NCBI RefSeq assembly: GCF_900115435.1
Contig: NZ_FOWK01000011.1
Span: 1 to 63,870, forward strand
DNA from: Prevotella sp. tf2-5
GTDB taxonomy: Bacteria > Bacteroidota > Bacteroidia > Bacteroidales > Bacteroidaceae
Direction of reading: 5' to 3'
Length of the DNA: 63,870 bases
Within the stretch, counting starts at the first letter, position 1, and every line of letters starts with the position of its first letter. Shown here one piece after another: positions 15,652 to 25,409 of this stretch. Position numbers and translations under genes: made by a program. The notes under the pieces were generated by a model. That model saw nothing but the letters and a program-made list of their open reading frames with translations, did not search any database and was not told where the DNA came from.

Positions 15652-17630
15652 TTCTTCTCTTTCAAGATACCATGACGGTAGGCGTAGAGCAACTCACGAA
15701 GGTCTTCTATCTGTGAACGGAGTTCGTCACCCTTGTCAGTGTCAGCCACCAACATACGATGTGCAGAGAGTTCCACGAGTTGGGTACTAGACTTGATGTC
15801 CGTCCCTTTTTGAATGGCTTCCGTAGCACTCTTGAACGGCTCGTGCTGTACAAGTTGAAAACCGCGGCTGTGGTACACTAATGTGTATCCTGCAATGCCC
15901 GTCTCATGATGATATGCCTCAGAGAATCCTCCGTCGATAACCATCAGTTTTCCATTAGCCTTGATAGGATTCTCACCCTTTGAGGCATGTACGGGGACAT
16001 GTCCGTTGATGATATGACGATTAGGTCCTTTGACTTCAAAAGCATCAAGGATGCGGTCACATATCTCCTCAGAGTCACGCAATTGGAAATAATAGCCTTT
16101 TTCCTCTTTGTAAGTATCCTTGTCTGTCAGGAAATAACGCTCAAAAGTTGCCATCTTCGACTTATCGAACAATGGAGAGTCCTTGCCGCACCAGAGGTAC
16201 AGGAAGAAGTCTTTGGCATACTGGCGCATCTCCGACTCTGTGTCACTGGTAAAGGCGGCACGGATCATCATACCGATATTGTGCATCAGGTCTTTTCCTG
16301 TATATCGTTTTCCAGGATATATCTCCACTTCTTTCAGACTACCGTCTGCATTTAACGGGCATGATGCATGGAAGAGCAAGTTATGGTTGCTGATAAGATA
16401 CATACAGCCATGAGAGAGTAACATTTTCATGTGTTTACGCAGTTTCTCACAGACACGGAAGCTATGATGTAGCTTTTGCATGAGTAGTTCCTCCTCAGGG
16501 GTTAGCTGACTGGGATCGGCAGGGTCAATCGTCGGGAAATGGCATGATGTCATCTCATAATCTTTACTACCAATAGTACAAATGCCTTTCTCATAGTTGA
16601 CAGCCTCCAAAAGACAACGGTCTTCCATCTGCCATTGAGGACGACGTTTGAAGATCTGTGCCTCCGTCTTGAACTGAATGACGGTAATTGCCTTGTGCAT
16701 CTGTGCTGTCAGGCGCATGGTCTTCTCATCAAGAGAATTTCCTTTCAGGAGTATGGGGATAAATTCCTCACAACGGTCATCCCCATAAACATCCATAGCA
16801 AAGGTGGCAAGAGGGACGAGGTTGATACCATAGCCCTCCTCAAGTGTAGCAAGATTGGCATAACGGAGAGAGAGACGCAGCACATTACAGATACAAGCGT
16901 CATTACCTGCACAGGCTCCCATCCACAGGATGTCGTGATTGCCCCATTGGATGTCCCAGGAGTGATACTGTCGCATGGTGTCGAGGATGATATGAGCACC
17001 AGAGCCGCGATCATAGATATCTCCTAAGATATGCAGTTGGTCGATGGCTAGTCGCTGGATGACATTACACAAAGCGATGATGAAGTCATCAGCACGTCCT
17101 GTGGATATTATCGTATCGACGATCACACTGACATACGCCGCCTTATCTGTATCATCAGTCCGCTCATGTAACAACTCCTCGATGATATAGCCGAATTCCT
17201 CCGGCAGGGACTTACGCACTTTTGAGCGAGTATATTTGCTACTGACATCACGACATACGGCAACGAGCCGGTGGATGGTGATATGATACCAGTCTTCGAT
17301 ATCTGGTTCAGCAGCCTTGATGAGTTCTATTTTCTGCTCAGGGTAATAGATGAGTGTACACAACTCCCTGCGTTCTTTGTCACGGATGTCACCGGCAAAA
17401 AGTTCCGTGACCTTACGTTTAATATTACCAGAGGCGTTCTTCAACACATGCAGGAAAGCCTCACTTTCCCCATGCAGGTCAGCAAGGAAATGCTCTGTAC
17501 CCTTTGGAAGATTGAGGATTGCCTCCAGGTTGATGATTTCTGTCGATGCAGCTGCTATCGTCGGGAAGGAGTTGGAAAGCAGTTGCAGGTAGTGCATATC
17601 ACGGCTCAGGTTAGTAGTAGTCTGGTTCAT
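15648..17630 (-). CDS. fbp: Fructose-1,6-bisphosphatase, class III
   Basis: A 660-residue protein, normal for the class III (Firmicutes/Bacteroidetes) enzyme that hydrolyses fructose 1,6-bisphosphate in gluconeogenesis. Metallophosphatase motifs are present: FLADLHGESEAF near residue 50, ILGDIYDRG, WGNHDILWMGA and INGHVPVH. It starts 4 nt inside the upstream glycosyltransferase gene and ends 4 nt inside the HPPK-like gene. The cytoplasmic location is inferred from the lack of a signal peptide. Confidence 0.95.
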   Translation of the reverse strand: MNQTTTNLSRDMHYLQLLSNSFPTIAAASTEIINLEAILNLPKGTEHFLADLHGESEAFLHVLKNASGNIKRKVTELFAGDIRDKERRELCTLIYYPEQKIELIKAAEPDIEDWYHITIHRLVAVCRDVSSKYTRSKVRKSLPEEFGYIIEELLHERTDDTDKAAYVSVIVDTIISTGRADDFIIALCNVIQRLAIDQLHILGDIYDRGSGAHIILDTMRQYHSWDIQWGNHDILWMGACAGNDACICNVLRLSLRYANLATLEEGYGINLVPLATFAMDVYGDDRCEEFIPILLKGNSLDEKTMRLTAQMHKAITVIQFKTEAQIFKRRPQWQMEDRCLLEAVNYEKGICTIGSKDYEMTSCHFPTIDPADPSQLTPEEELLMQKLHHSFRVCEKLRKHMKMLLSHGCMYLISNHNLLFHASCPLNADGSLKEVEIYPGKRYTGKDLMHNIGMMIRAAFTSDTESEMRQYAKDFFLYLWCGKDSPLFDKSKMATFERYFLTDKDTYKEEKGYYFQLRDSEEICDRILDAFEVKGPNRHIINGHVPVHASKGENPIKANGKLMVIDGGFSEAYHHETGIAGYTLVYHSRGFQLVQHEPFKSATEAIQKGTDIKSSTQLVELSAHRMLVADTDKGDELRSQIEDLRELLYAYRHGILKEKK

Positions 17631-18721
17631 ATTTTAAGGTGATTATAGATTTGTTGTCTGATTCTTCTTGTAATTCTGTCATCAAGGGGTGTGACAGGCA
17701 TAAAGCCCTCGTCAAAACCTGTGAAGTCATGAAGGAGTTGCATGGTGCGACAGGCGGTCTTGTATAGCTTTGACTCCTTCAGCGTCTCTGTGAGATGGTC
17801 TTCCTCCACGTCATGTTCCCGCAGTTCCTTGTCAATCTCACACAAATGACAGATGGTGAGCTGATGGTGAAGGATGAGTTTGCGGATATGCTTGAAAGTT
17901 GCCATCAGCCGGTCATTCTCTGATGCATACTGCATACCGATGGAATCCTGTATGGATTTAGGTACGTTATAGTTTCTCGGTAGATAGCAAGGGATATTGT
18001 CTGTCTCTAAATCAGGGATGCGGTAGTTCAGCAGATGAGCCCCACGCAGCACAATCCCTTTGATATTCTCGTAATGAGCATAAATTAGGATGTATCGCCA
18101 CTGCTCTGGATCGTTCAACTGATACAGGTCCTCTGTGACCCACTGACTATCACCCGTTATTCCTGCCTTGATGAGACAACGAAGGAGATGGAGGGTCTGT
18201 TCACGCATCAGTTCTATCGTATGACTGTCGAGGACTTTCCGATAGACGAAGTATGTTTTCTGTGCCATCTCAGTGGAAGAGATGGAACGGGTAATGATCG
18301 GGTTACGGATAATCTCCATACGATCGCTCCATCCTAGTTTCTTGATACACTCTTCTTCCATTTTTCCTTGGATGATGACGGCATAGGCATTTTCAACAAT
18401 CCTTTTCTGGAAGAGTATCTTTTTGGGGAGCTTCTCTTTCCAATAGTTCTCCTCCATGATCCAAGGCTCCAGTTGTCCATAAGGAGAGAGAACGATACGA
18501 GTTCCATTCTTCATTGCGATATGAAGGATACGATAGGCGGAATAGTACCAACAACCATGGATATGCAGGATGTCGAAATGGAGAGTCTGCAATTTCTCCT
18601 TGGCAGCAATCTCATTGTCTGCGAAGATATTCTCTGCCTCCAGTCCCATACTGCTCAACAACATGTCCACATAGTTAATGATCATGCTGTCATCCTTGGG
18701 TATGTAGTGAAGTATTCTCAT
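17627..18721 (-). CDS. GT4-like glycosyltransferase (N-domain only recognisable)
   Basis: A 364-residue protein. The first 150 residues read like the donor/acceptor half of a GT-B enzyme: DILHIHGCWYYSAYRILHIAMKNG, VLSPYGQLEPWIM and AYAVIIQGKMEEECIKKLGW. The C-terminal half, however, does not show the usual Ex7E nucleotide-sugar motif and is instead helical and charged. It is paired with the GT2 gene upstream, so envelope glycan synthesis is a reasonable guess. Activity is uncertain given the unusual C-domain. Confidence 0.65.
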   Translation of the reverse strand: MRILHYIPKDDSMIINYVDMLLSSMGLEAENIFADNEIAAKEKLQTLHFDILHIHGCWYYSAYRILHIAMKNGTRIVLSPYGQLEPWIMEENYWKEKLPKKILFQKRIVENAYAVIIQGKMEEECIKKLGWSDRMEIIRNPIITRSISSTEMAQKTYFVYRKVLDSHTIELMREQTLHLLRCLIKAGITGDSQWVTEDLYQLNDPEQWRYILIYAHYENIKGIVLRGAHLLNYRIPDLETDNIPCYLPRNYNVPKSIQDSIGMQYASENDRLMATFKHIRKLILHHQLTICHLCEIDKELREHDVEEDHLTETLKESKLYKTACRTMQLLHDFTGFDEGFMPVTPLDDRITRRIRQQIYNHLKI

Positions 18722-18733
18722 AACCTATTGTTC

Positions 18734-19387
18734 TTAGCTCTTACAAAACACCAGCATGCGCAGTGCCAATAGTTTACCACTCTTGACATGTTGGTCATAC
18801 TGTCGTATTGCCTCATAGATACAGTCCCGGTGGATAGCGACAGCATCATAGATACCACGTCTTCTTTTCAGGAACATACCATGATGTCCTTTGCCGGAAT
18901 GCCGTTCAGTCTTTTGTAAGATAGGAATAGCATCCTCCAAATGCTGGTATGAGGCAAACTCCACGATTTCCGGATTCTTACGGTCTGTGAAGATCATAGC
19001 AACCTCTACGGCTCCCGATACTGTTTCCTTTGCCAGTCCATCAATCCATTCTGAGGATGTTGGTGGACGATGGATGTCGGCAAAGACAACCCAGTCACTC
19101 TTGGCAGCTTTTGCACCAATATACATCGCTAGTTGTTGTCTGCTAGGGTTTGGTACCGACTTCGGCAGGAAGGTGATATGCAGGGCAGGGCATTCCTCTT
19201 TGAATTGTTTCAAGACATCAGATGTCCTGTCCGTGGAGAAGTCATCCACCACAATCACCTCATAGGGTGTGTCACATTCTTGATGCAGGAAGAGGGGCAG
19301 GTTCTGTTCCAATGCCGTCTCCTCATCGTGAACGACAATCACGACAGACAGTTGTATGTTTGTATTCTTCGCAGTATTATTTGTCAT
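18734..19387 (-). CDS. Family 2 glycosyltransferase
   Basis: A 217-residue GT-A protein starting with the typical LSVVIVVHDEE and VIVVDDFSTDRTSDVL. In place of the usual DxD after the first strand set it has FADIHRPPTSSEWI, where only one acidic residue remains, so metal binding may be altered. It is short, with no membrane helix. It lies 9 bp downstream of lysA and 12 bp upstream of the second glycosyltransferase. Donor and acceptor are unknown. Confidence 0.78.
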   Translation of the reverse strand: MTNNTAKNTNIQLSVVIVVHDEETALEQNLPLFLHQECDTPYEVIVVDDFSTDRTSDVLKQFKEECPALHITFLPKSVPNPSRQQLAMYIGAKAAKSDWVVFADIHRPPTSSEWIDGLAKETVSGAVEVAMIFTDRKNPEIVEFASYQHLEDAIPILQKTERHSGKGHHGMFLKRRRGIYDAVAIHRDCIYEAIRQYDQHVKSGKLLALRMLVFCKS

Positions 19388-19396
19388 CTTGAATTG

Positions 19397-20557
19397 TTAA
19401 ATATCATCACTGGTAAAACCTTGCGGCAGACGGCGACAGTTATATTGTGATGCCATAATCTCACCATAGGCTCCTGCCGAGCGTATCGCCAGCAAGTCAC
19501 CACGACGGCAGCCGTTCAGGTCGATTTGTTTGGCAAAGACATCCGTCGATTCACAGATAGGTCCCACCACGTCATAAACCTGAACAGGTTCCTCGCTGGT
19601 GATGTTCTCTATCTTATGGTACGCTTGGTAAAGAGCGGGACGGATGAGGTCCGTAAAACCCGCATCCACGATACAGAACTGTTTTAATGCTCCTTTCTTT
19701 ATATATAAGGTTCGTGTGATAAGACTGCCACACTGAGCAACTACCGCACGACCGAGTTCGAAATGGAGGGTCTGTCCTGGGCGTAGCTTGAGCTTCTTAG
19801 CATACGTGTCGAAATATGCCTTGAAGTCTGGGATAGGAATGCGGTTAGGATGTTGGTAATCCACACCGAGACCTCCTCCCACATTGATATGCTCCACAAT
19901 GATACGATGGCGCTCCAACTCATTTTGCAGTTCATTGATACGATTACAGAGTGCCTCGAAATCACTCATGTCGAGTATCTGACTACCAATATGGAAATGG
20001 AGTCCTACAACTTTCACATGATCCATACCTGTCGCCTCCTCGATGACGCTCATCATGTCACGCATGGCGATACCGAACTTGTTTTCGGCAAGTCCTGTGG
20101 TGATATTGGCATGTGTATGGGCTCCCACATTAGGATTCAAACGGAAGGCGACACGAGCTACTTTGTCTTTCTTTGTGGCAAGCTCATTGATGACCTCCAA
20201 TTCTGGGATGCTCTCCACGTTAAAACAGAAGATATCGTTATCAAGACCGAGGTTGATCTCCCAGTCGCTTTTACCGACACCGGCATACACGATTTTCGAA
20301 GCAGGGAATCCTGCTTTGAGGGAGGCTTCTATCTCACCACCACTCACACAGTCGGCTCCGAAACCTGCCTGTCGGATGATACGGAGCAGAAGAGGATTGG
20401 CATTTGCCTTGACGGCATAGTGTACCACAAAGCCCTCATGCTTACCTGCCTCTTCCTGGATGGTCTGCAAAGTCTTTCTCAACAGCTCCGTATCGTAATA
20501 ATAGAACGGTGTCTGGAGCTGCTGGAACTTATCTGTTGGAAATTGTCCTTTTGTCAT
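19397..20557 (-). CDS. lysA: Diaminopimelate decarboxylase
   Basis: A 386-residue PLP enzyme for the last step of lysine synthesis (meso-diaminopimelate to lysine). The PLP lysine lies in VHYAVKANANP, with HFHIGSQI, VGGGLGVDY and GPICESTDVFAKQ following in order. It lies 20 bp downstream of lysC, which makes the first committed intermediate of the same pathway, so the pair joins start and end of lysine synthesis in one transcript. Confidence 0.95.
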   Translation of the reverse strand: MTKGQFPTDKFQQLQTPFYYYDTELLRKTLQTIQEEAGKHEGFVVHYAVKANANPLLLRIIRQAGFGADCVSGGEIEASLKAGFPASKIVYAGVGKSDWEINLGLDNDIFCFNVESIPELEVINELATKKDKVARVAFRLNPNVGAHTHANITTGLAENKFGIAMRDMMSVIEEATGMDHVKVVGLHFHIGSQILDMSDFEALCNRINELQNELERHRIIVEHINVGGGLGVDYQHPNRIPIPDFKAYFDTYAKKLKLRPGQTLHFELGRAVVAQCGSLITRTLYIKKGALKQFCIVDAGFTDLIRPALYQAYHKIENITSEEPVQVYDVVGPICESTDVFAKQIDLNGCRRGDLLAIRSAGAYGEIMASQYNCRRLPQGFTSDDI

Positions 20558-20577
20558 TGTGTTGTGTTGTGGATATA

Positions 20578-21897
20578 TTACTTGTTGAACAAAGTGTCAC
20601 TCAGACTCTGCAATGCACGCTTCTTATCTTCCTCACGAATTAGGAAGGAGATATTGTAGTTGGAACCACCATAGCTGACCATACGGACAGGGATATTCTT
20701 CATGGCATCCATTGTCAGGGTCTCAAAACCAATATTCGACCAGTCGAGGTCACCGACGACACAGATGATGCACATGTTGGTGTCAACTGTTACTGTTCCG
20801 TATTTCTTCAACTCATCAACGATCTCTCCTAAGTGGGAGGAATTGTCAATTGACATGGAGACGCCGACCTCTGAGGTACATACCATGTCTATAGGTGTCT
20901 GGTAGCTTTCGAAGATTTCAAAGACCTTACGTAAGAAACCTGTGGCAAGTAACATACGACTGGACTTGATCTTGATGGCAATGATATTATCTTTAGCAGC
21001 CACAGCCTTGATCTTGCCATATTCTGTACTATTGCTGATTGTGGTTCCCTCTGCATCAGGATCCATCGTGTTCAATAAACGAACAGGGATTCCGGCGTAC
21101 TTAGCAGGTTGCACACAGGTAGGATGCAGGATCTTAGCACCGAAATAGGCAAGCTCAGCAGCCTCCTCGAAATGCAACTGATGAACAGGAGAAGTCTTGT
21201 CAACCACACGAGGATCATTATTGTGCATACCATCAATATCCGTCCAAATCTGGATCTCCTCCGCATTCAAAGCAGCACCAATCAAAGAAGCGGTATAGTC
21301 TGAGCCTCCGCGTTGTAGGTTGTCAATCTCACCATAGGCATTACGGCAGATAAATCCTTGGGTAATATAGACCTGCTGTCCCTCATTCTTTTCCATGATA
21401 GCAGAGAGTTTCTCGCGGATATATGCGGGGTCTGGCTCAGAGTTCTTATCTGTACGCATGAAATCGAGGGCATTGAGTAATACCGCATTGATACCAAGCT
21501 CTTTCATGTAGTTAACAACCATGTTGGTAGACATCATCTCTCCCTGTGCCACGATACTCTTCTCCTCAAAAGAGGTGAAGAGTTCCTTAGTGAAAGAACG
21601 TAGATAGTTCATTTCTGCAACAATGAAGTCACGGGTGATGTTCTTCATCTCCTCTGTGGAGTAGAGCTCTTCGATGTGCTTCATATACTTCCTCTCCAGT
21701 GTGTTGATAACCTCGTTGGCACCCTCAGGGTTCTTCTTGTAAAGGTAGTCCGAGATCTCAACCAGTGAATTGGTTGTTCCAGACATTGCTGACAAAACCA
21801 CAAAGACAGGTTCGCCAGACTTGGTGACCAGTTTCGTTACTTCTTTCATGCGGGCCGGTGAACCTACCGACGTACCGCCAAACTTCATTACTTTCAT
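20578..21897 (-). CDS. lysC: Aspartate kinase (monofunctional)
   Basis: A 439-residue protein beginning with the aspartokinase signature MKVMKFGGTSVGSP. The kinase part contains GGSDYTASLIGAALNAEEIQIWTD, and two C-terminal ACT domains (about residues 300-439) are likely sites of feedback inhibition by lysine. No homoserine dehydrogenase domain is fused. It sits between ftsE and lysA in the leftward operon. Confidence 0.95.
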   Translation of the reverse strand: MKVMKFGGTSVGSPARMKEVTKLVTKSGEPVFVVLSAMSGTTNSLVEISDYLYKKNPEGANEVINTLERKYMKHIEELYSTEEMKNITRDFIVAEMNYLRSFTKELFTSFEEKSIVAQGEMMSTNMVVNYMKELGINAVLLNALDFMRTDKNSEPDPAYIREKLSAIMEKNEGQQVYITQGFICRNAYGEIDNLQRGGSDYTASLIGAALNAEEIQIWTDIDGMHNNDPRVVDKTSPVHQLHFEEAAELAYFGAKILHPTCVQPAKYAGIPVRLLNTMDPDAEGTTISNSTEYGKIKAVAAKDNIIAIKIKSSRMLLATGFLRKVFEIFESYQTPIDMVCTSEVGVSMSIDNSSHLGEIVDELKKYGTVTVDTNMCIICVVGDLDWSNIGFETLTMDAMKNIPVRMVSYGGSNYNISFLIREEDKKRALQSLSDTLFNK

Positions 21898-21928
21898 AGT
21901 GTTTATGTTTTTTTGTTTATTTCCTACA

Positions 21929-22684
21929 TTAAATATCCTCCCTAGAGGAGTAGTCTACCTTACGTATCTCCTCTGGCTCGTTCTCTTGCTCGTAAGCGGC
22001 AATCTTATTATAGTCGTTGGTGATTTCCTCCACATGTCCGTCAATACAACGATAGACAATACCAGGATAATCTTTTAACAAGGGAATGTTATGAGTGGTC
22101 ATCACAACAGCTGTTCCCATCTGTGTAATGTGACGCAGCAGACTGATGATATTAGCGGCGGTCTCAGGATCGAGATTACCTGTCGGCTCGTCAGCGATGA
22201 TAATTTTTGGCTTGTTGAGAATAGCACGGGCTATGGCGATACGTTGTTGCTCACCACCAGATAACTCATGGGGGAAACGGTCGGCATAGTCCTGCATCTC
22301 CACATCTTCCAACACGTCATTGATACGTTCCTCTATCTCGTCCTTGTCTTTCCATCCTGTTGCCTTCAGCACAAAAGAAAGGTTGTCATGAACAGTACGG
22401 TCGCTTAACAGTTGGAAGTCCTGAAAGATAATACCCATCTGTCGACGGAGGGCAGGGATATACTTACGTTTCAGTCCGCGTAGGTCATGATTGAGAACGA
22501 AGGCGTTCTCTGCCTCATTGACATCCAACTCGAAATAGAGGGTTTTTAACAAGGTACTCTTACCGGCTCCTACACGACCGATAATATATATAAACTCTCC
22601 CTCGTTGACGTGGAAGTCTACTTCCTTGAGTACGAGGATTCCATCTTTCTGATAGATATTTGCTTTCTGATAGTCTATAAGCAT
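21929..22684 (-). CDS. ftsE: Cell-division ABC ATPase FtsE
   Basis: A 251-residue ABC ATPase with Walker [10 protein letters not shown] (residues 36-44), Q-loop [17 protein letters not shown], signature [14 protein letters not shown] and Walker [13 protein letters not shown]. The Q-loop region and size fit FtsE, which together with the membrane partner FtsX activates peptidoglycan hydrolysis at division. A charged 30-residue C-terminal tail ([19 protein letters not shown]) goes beyond the core. No ftsX lies next to it; it is embedded between hisIE and lysC. Confidence 0.85.
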   Translation of the reverse strand: MLIDYQKANIYQKDGILVLKEVDFHVNEGEFIYIIGRVGAGKSTLLKTLYFELDVNEAENAFVLNHDLRGLKRKYIPALRRQMGIIFQDFQLLSDRTVHDNLSFVLKATGWKDKDEIEERINDVLEDVEMQDYADRFPHELSGGEQQRIAIARAILNKPKIIIADEPTGNLDPETAANIISLLRHITQMGTAVVMTTHNIPLLKDYPGIVYRCIDGHVEEITNDYNKIAAYEQENEPEEIRKVDYSSREDI

Positions 22685-22709
22685 CTCTCTTACTTATTTT
22701 GATTACATC

Positions 22710-23357
22710 TTATTTCATGGCTCCACTTGCTTTGGCTTCACGGCGTTTCTTATCCCAGTCGGGATCATGCCGTTTTTGCAACTCTGCTGCCACCTCCTCG
22801 ATACGCAGTCCTTTCTCTGTTAAGAGTACCAGCAGATGATATAGCAGGTCACTTGCCTCATAAATCAGATGGTCTTTCGTACCATTCGTCGCCTCTATGA
22901 CGGTCTCCAGAGCTTCTTCACCCACTTTTTGGGCAATCTTATTGACACCGTCACGGAAGAGTTTGGTGGTATAAGAACCTTCTGGCATCTCTTCCTTACG
23001 CTTATTGATGAAGTCCTGAAGTTCCGTCAGGAAGAGTAGGGGATTCATGTCATTTTCCTCCCCCCAGCAGGTGTCTGTTCCCGTATGGCAGGTAGGACCG
23101 ATGGGATGAGCTTTCACTAGTAGAGTGTCATTGTCGCAATCAATTTGCATACTGACGAGATTCAGGAAATGTCCGCTAGTCTCACCTTTTGTCCACAGGG
23201 CCTGACGGGTACGACTCCAAAATGTCACATGTCGAGTCTCTATCGTTTTTTGATAGGCTTCCTCATTCATGAATCCTAACATTAACACATTCTTGGTCGT
23301 CGCATCTTGTATGATGGCGGGTACCAGCCCGCCCATTTTCTCGAAATCTATCTTCAT
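22710..23357 (-). CDS. hisIE: Bifunctional phosphoribosyl-AMP cyclohydrolase / phosphoribosyl-ATP pyrophosphatase
   Basis: A 215-residue fusion for histidine steps 2 and 3. The N-terminal HisI part contains [30 protein letters not shown] and the zinc-ligand region DCDNDTLL...CHTGTDTCW. The C-terminal HisE part contains [22 protein letters not shown] and [13 protein letters not shown]. The start overlaps hisF by 4 nt. Confidence 0.95.
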   Translation of the reverse strand: MKIDFEKMGGLVPAIIQDATTKNVLMLGFMNEEAYQKTIETRHVTFWSRTRQALWTKGETSGHFLNLVSMQIDCDNDTLLVKAHPIGPTCHTGTDTCWGEENDMNPLLFLTELQDFINKRKEEMPEGSYTTKLFRDGVNKIAQKVGEEALETVIEATNGTKDHLIYEASDLLYHLLVLLTEKGLRIEEVAAELQKRHDPDWDKKRREAKASGAMK

Positions 23358-24112
23358 AGTCTTACGTTAATTCCTTCTCTTGTTAAGTATTGTTTAAGTT
23401 CAGGCACAGGAATCTCTCCGAAATGGAAAACACTTGCTGCTAAGGCAGCATCAGCGTGCCCCTCGACAAAGACATCACGGAAATGCTCTTTCTTCCCGGC
23501 ACCGCCACTGGCAATGATTGGAATAGAAAGGTGGTCGGCGAGTTCGCGCAATGCCTCGTTGGCATATCCGTTCTTTGTTCCATCATGATTCATCGACGTA
23601 AACAGAATCTCACCAGCTCCACGCTCTTGTACCTCGTGAGCCCATTCGAAGAGTTGTCGCTCTGTCCGTTCACGGCCTCCTTTCAAATAACAATGCCAGC
23701 CGTCCTCATCAAGACGGGCGTCAATTGCACAAACACATACCTGACTTCCAAAACGCGTCGTAATCTGGTCTATCAATTCTGGATGACGGATAGCGGCACT
23801 ATTGACACTCACTTTGTCAGCACCAGCATATAACAGACGTTCCACGTCAGCAAGTTCATTAATTCCTCCACCTACGGTAAACGGGATATTCAGGGTCTCT
23901 GCTACTTTCGTAACCATTTCCGTAAAAGTCTTGCGGCCTTCATAAGAGGCTGTGATATCAAGGAACACCAGTTCGTCAGCACCTTGCTCACTATATGCTT
24001 TTCCCAGTTCTACAGGGTCACCGGCAGAACGGAGATTGACAAAGTTCGTGCCTTTGACCGTCTCACCGTCTTTTACATCCAGACAGGGTATTATGCGTTT
24101 TGCCAGTCCCAT
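23354..24112 (-). CDS. hisF: Imidazole glycerol phosphate synthase, cyclase subunit
   Basis: A 252-residue (beta/alpha)8 barrel that forms imidazole glycerol phosphate from PRFAR and ammonia supplied by HisH. Seen: catalytic Asp near residue 11 in [11 protein letters not shown], second catalytic Asp in [11 protein letters not shown], and the phosphate sites VGGGI and SGGAG. Its start overlaps hisA by 22 nt. Confidence 0.96.
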   Translation of the reverse strand: MGLAKRIIPCLDVKDGETVKGTNFVNLRSAGDPVELGKAYSEQGADELVFLDITASYEGRKTFTEMVTKVAETLNIPFTVGGGINELADVERLLYAGADKVSVNSAAIRHPELIDQITTRFGSQVCVCAIDARLDEDGWHCYLKGGRERTERQLFEWAHEVQERGAGEILFTSMNHDGTKNGYANEALRELADHLSIPIIASGGAGKKEHFRDVFVEGHADAALAASVFHFGEIPVPELKQYLTREGINVRL

Positions 24113-24822
24113 AACTCCTTTAAATTAATTTTACCTTCATAAATAGCCTTGCCAAAGACGACTGCGGGAATGCCTGCTTGATCCAACGCTTGTATGTCAG
24201 CCATACATGACACTCCGCCACTGGCTATCAGGTGCAACTGAGGGTATGCTTCCATAACCTGGCTATACAGCTCAATGGCGGGTCCCTGTAAGGTACCGTC
24301 TTTAGATATCTCCGTACACAGCACGTTTCTCACACCGGCATCAATATATTTTTGGAGGAAAGGTAACAGGTCCTCTGTGGAGTCCTCCTTCCATCCATTG
24401 ATACTGATCTTGCCATTTCGCACATCAGCACCAAGAATCATATGCTCTGCCCCATATTTCTCCATCCACGAGATAAACAAGTCGGGATTCGTTACTGCGA
24501 TAGACCCTACAGTCACCATCTTCGCACCATTGGCAAAGGCGGTCTCAATATCCTCATCCGTCTTGATACCTCCTCCAAAGTCCACCTGTAATTGGGTCTC
24601 GGATGTTATTTGATGGAGAGCCTGACTATTGACGATATGTTTGGATTTCGCACCATCAAGGTCAACAACATGTAATCGCTTGAAGCCAATCTTCTCAAAC
24701 TCATGTGCCACAAGTGACGGAGAGTCGTTATAGACGGTCTTCTGATTATAGTCACCCTTTGTCAGACGTACACACTGACCGTTGATGATATCTATAGCGG
24801 GAATCAGTTCTATTGAATTCAT
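24091..24822 (-). CDS. hisA: ProFAR isomerase
   Basis: A 243-residue barrel that isomerises ProFAR to PRFAR. Catalytic Asp in [14 protein letters not shown], second Asp near [14 protein letters not shown], phosphate loops DFGGGIKTD and ASGGVS. The ATG overlaps the hisH stop by 4 nt. Confidence 0.96.
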   Translation of the reverse strand: MNSIELIPAIDIINGQCVRLTKGDYNQKTVYNDSPSLVAHEFEKIGFKRLHVVDLDGAKSKHIVNSQALHQITSETQLQVDFGGGIKTDEDIETAFANGAKMVTVGSIAVTNPDLFISWMEKYGAEHMILGADVRNGKISINGWKEDSTEDLLPFLQKYIDAGVRNVLCTEISKDGTLQGPAIELYSQVMEAYPQLHLIASGGVSCMADIQALDQAGIPAVVFGKAIYEGKINLKELWDWQNA

Positions 24823-25409
24823 AGTTTGAGGAAATTCTTAATGATTTGCTCACCCACCTTACCACTCTTCTCGGGGTGGAACTGGCATGCATAGAAATTG
24901 TCACGATGCATCGCAGCGGAGTAGGGAAGGATATAATCAGCAACAGCCGCCGTATCAGCACAAAGTGGAACGTAATAGCTGTGTACGAAATAAACATACG
25001 GATGCTCTCCCAAGCCCTCAAAGAGTTTGTTATCTCTCTTCTCAATAACGTTCCATCCCATACAGGGCACCTTATCTTCGTGGCGCTGGGGCTGGAAACG
25101 TTTTACCTCTGCGTCGAAAACACCAATGCAATCCACATCACCTTCCTCGGAGTGCTTACAGAGCAACTGTTGTCCTACACAGATACCGAATACAGGTTGC
25201 TTGAGGTCTCGGATCACCTCATCCAGTCGTCGTGCCTTCAGATAATCCATCGCACCACGAGCCTCTCCTTGTCCGGGAAAAAGCACACGGTCTGCTTTCC
25301 TCAATTGTTCTGCATCATCCGTCAGCAGAGGGTCTATACCTAATCTACGAAGAGCATTAACAACTGAGTAGATGTTTCCTGCATTATATTTTACGATAGC
25401 TACGTCCAT
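24819..25409 (-). CDS. hisH: Imidazole glycerol phosphate synthase, glutaminase subunit
   Basis: A 196-residue class I amidotransferase. NAGNIYSVVNALRRLG begins the fold, the nucleophile Cys lies in VFGICVGQQLL, and the His/Glu pair in ACQFHPEKSGKVG. It supplies ammonia to HisF encoded two genes downstream. The start overlaps the purU stop by one base (25409). Confidence 0.95.
   Translation of the reverse strand: MDVAIVKYNAGNIYSVVNALRRLGIDPLLTDDAEQLRKADRVLFPGQGEARGAMDYLKARRLDEVIRDLKQPVFGICVGQQLLCKHSEEGDVDCIGVFDAEVKRFQPQRHEDKVPCMGWNVIEKRDNKLFEGLGEHPYVYFVHSYYVPLCADTAAVADYILPYSAAMHRDNFYACQFHPEKSGKVGEQIIKNFLKL

Noticed and set aside
19850..20659. 269-codon plus-strand frame opposite lysA and lysC
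   Set aside because: Spans two conserved minus-strand genes and has no protein-like features of its own.
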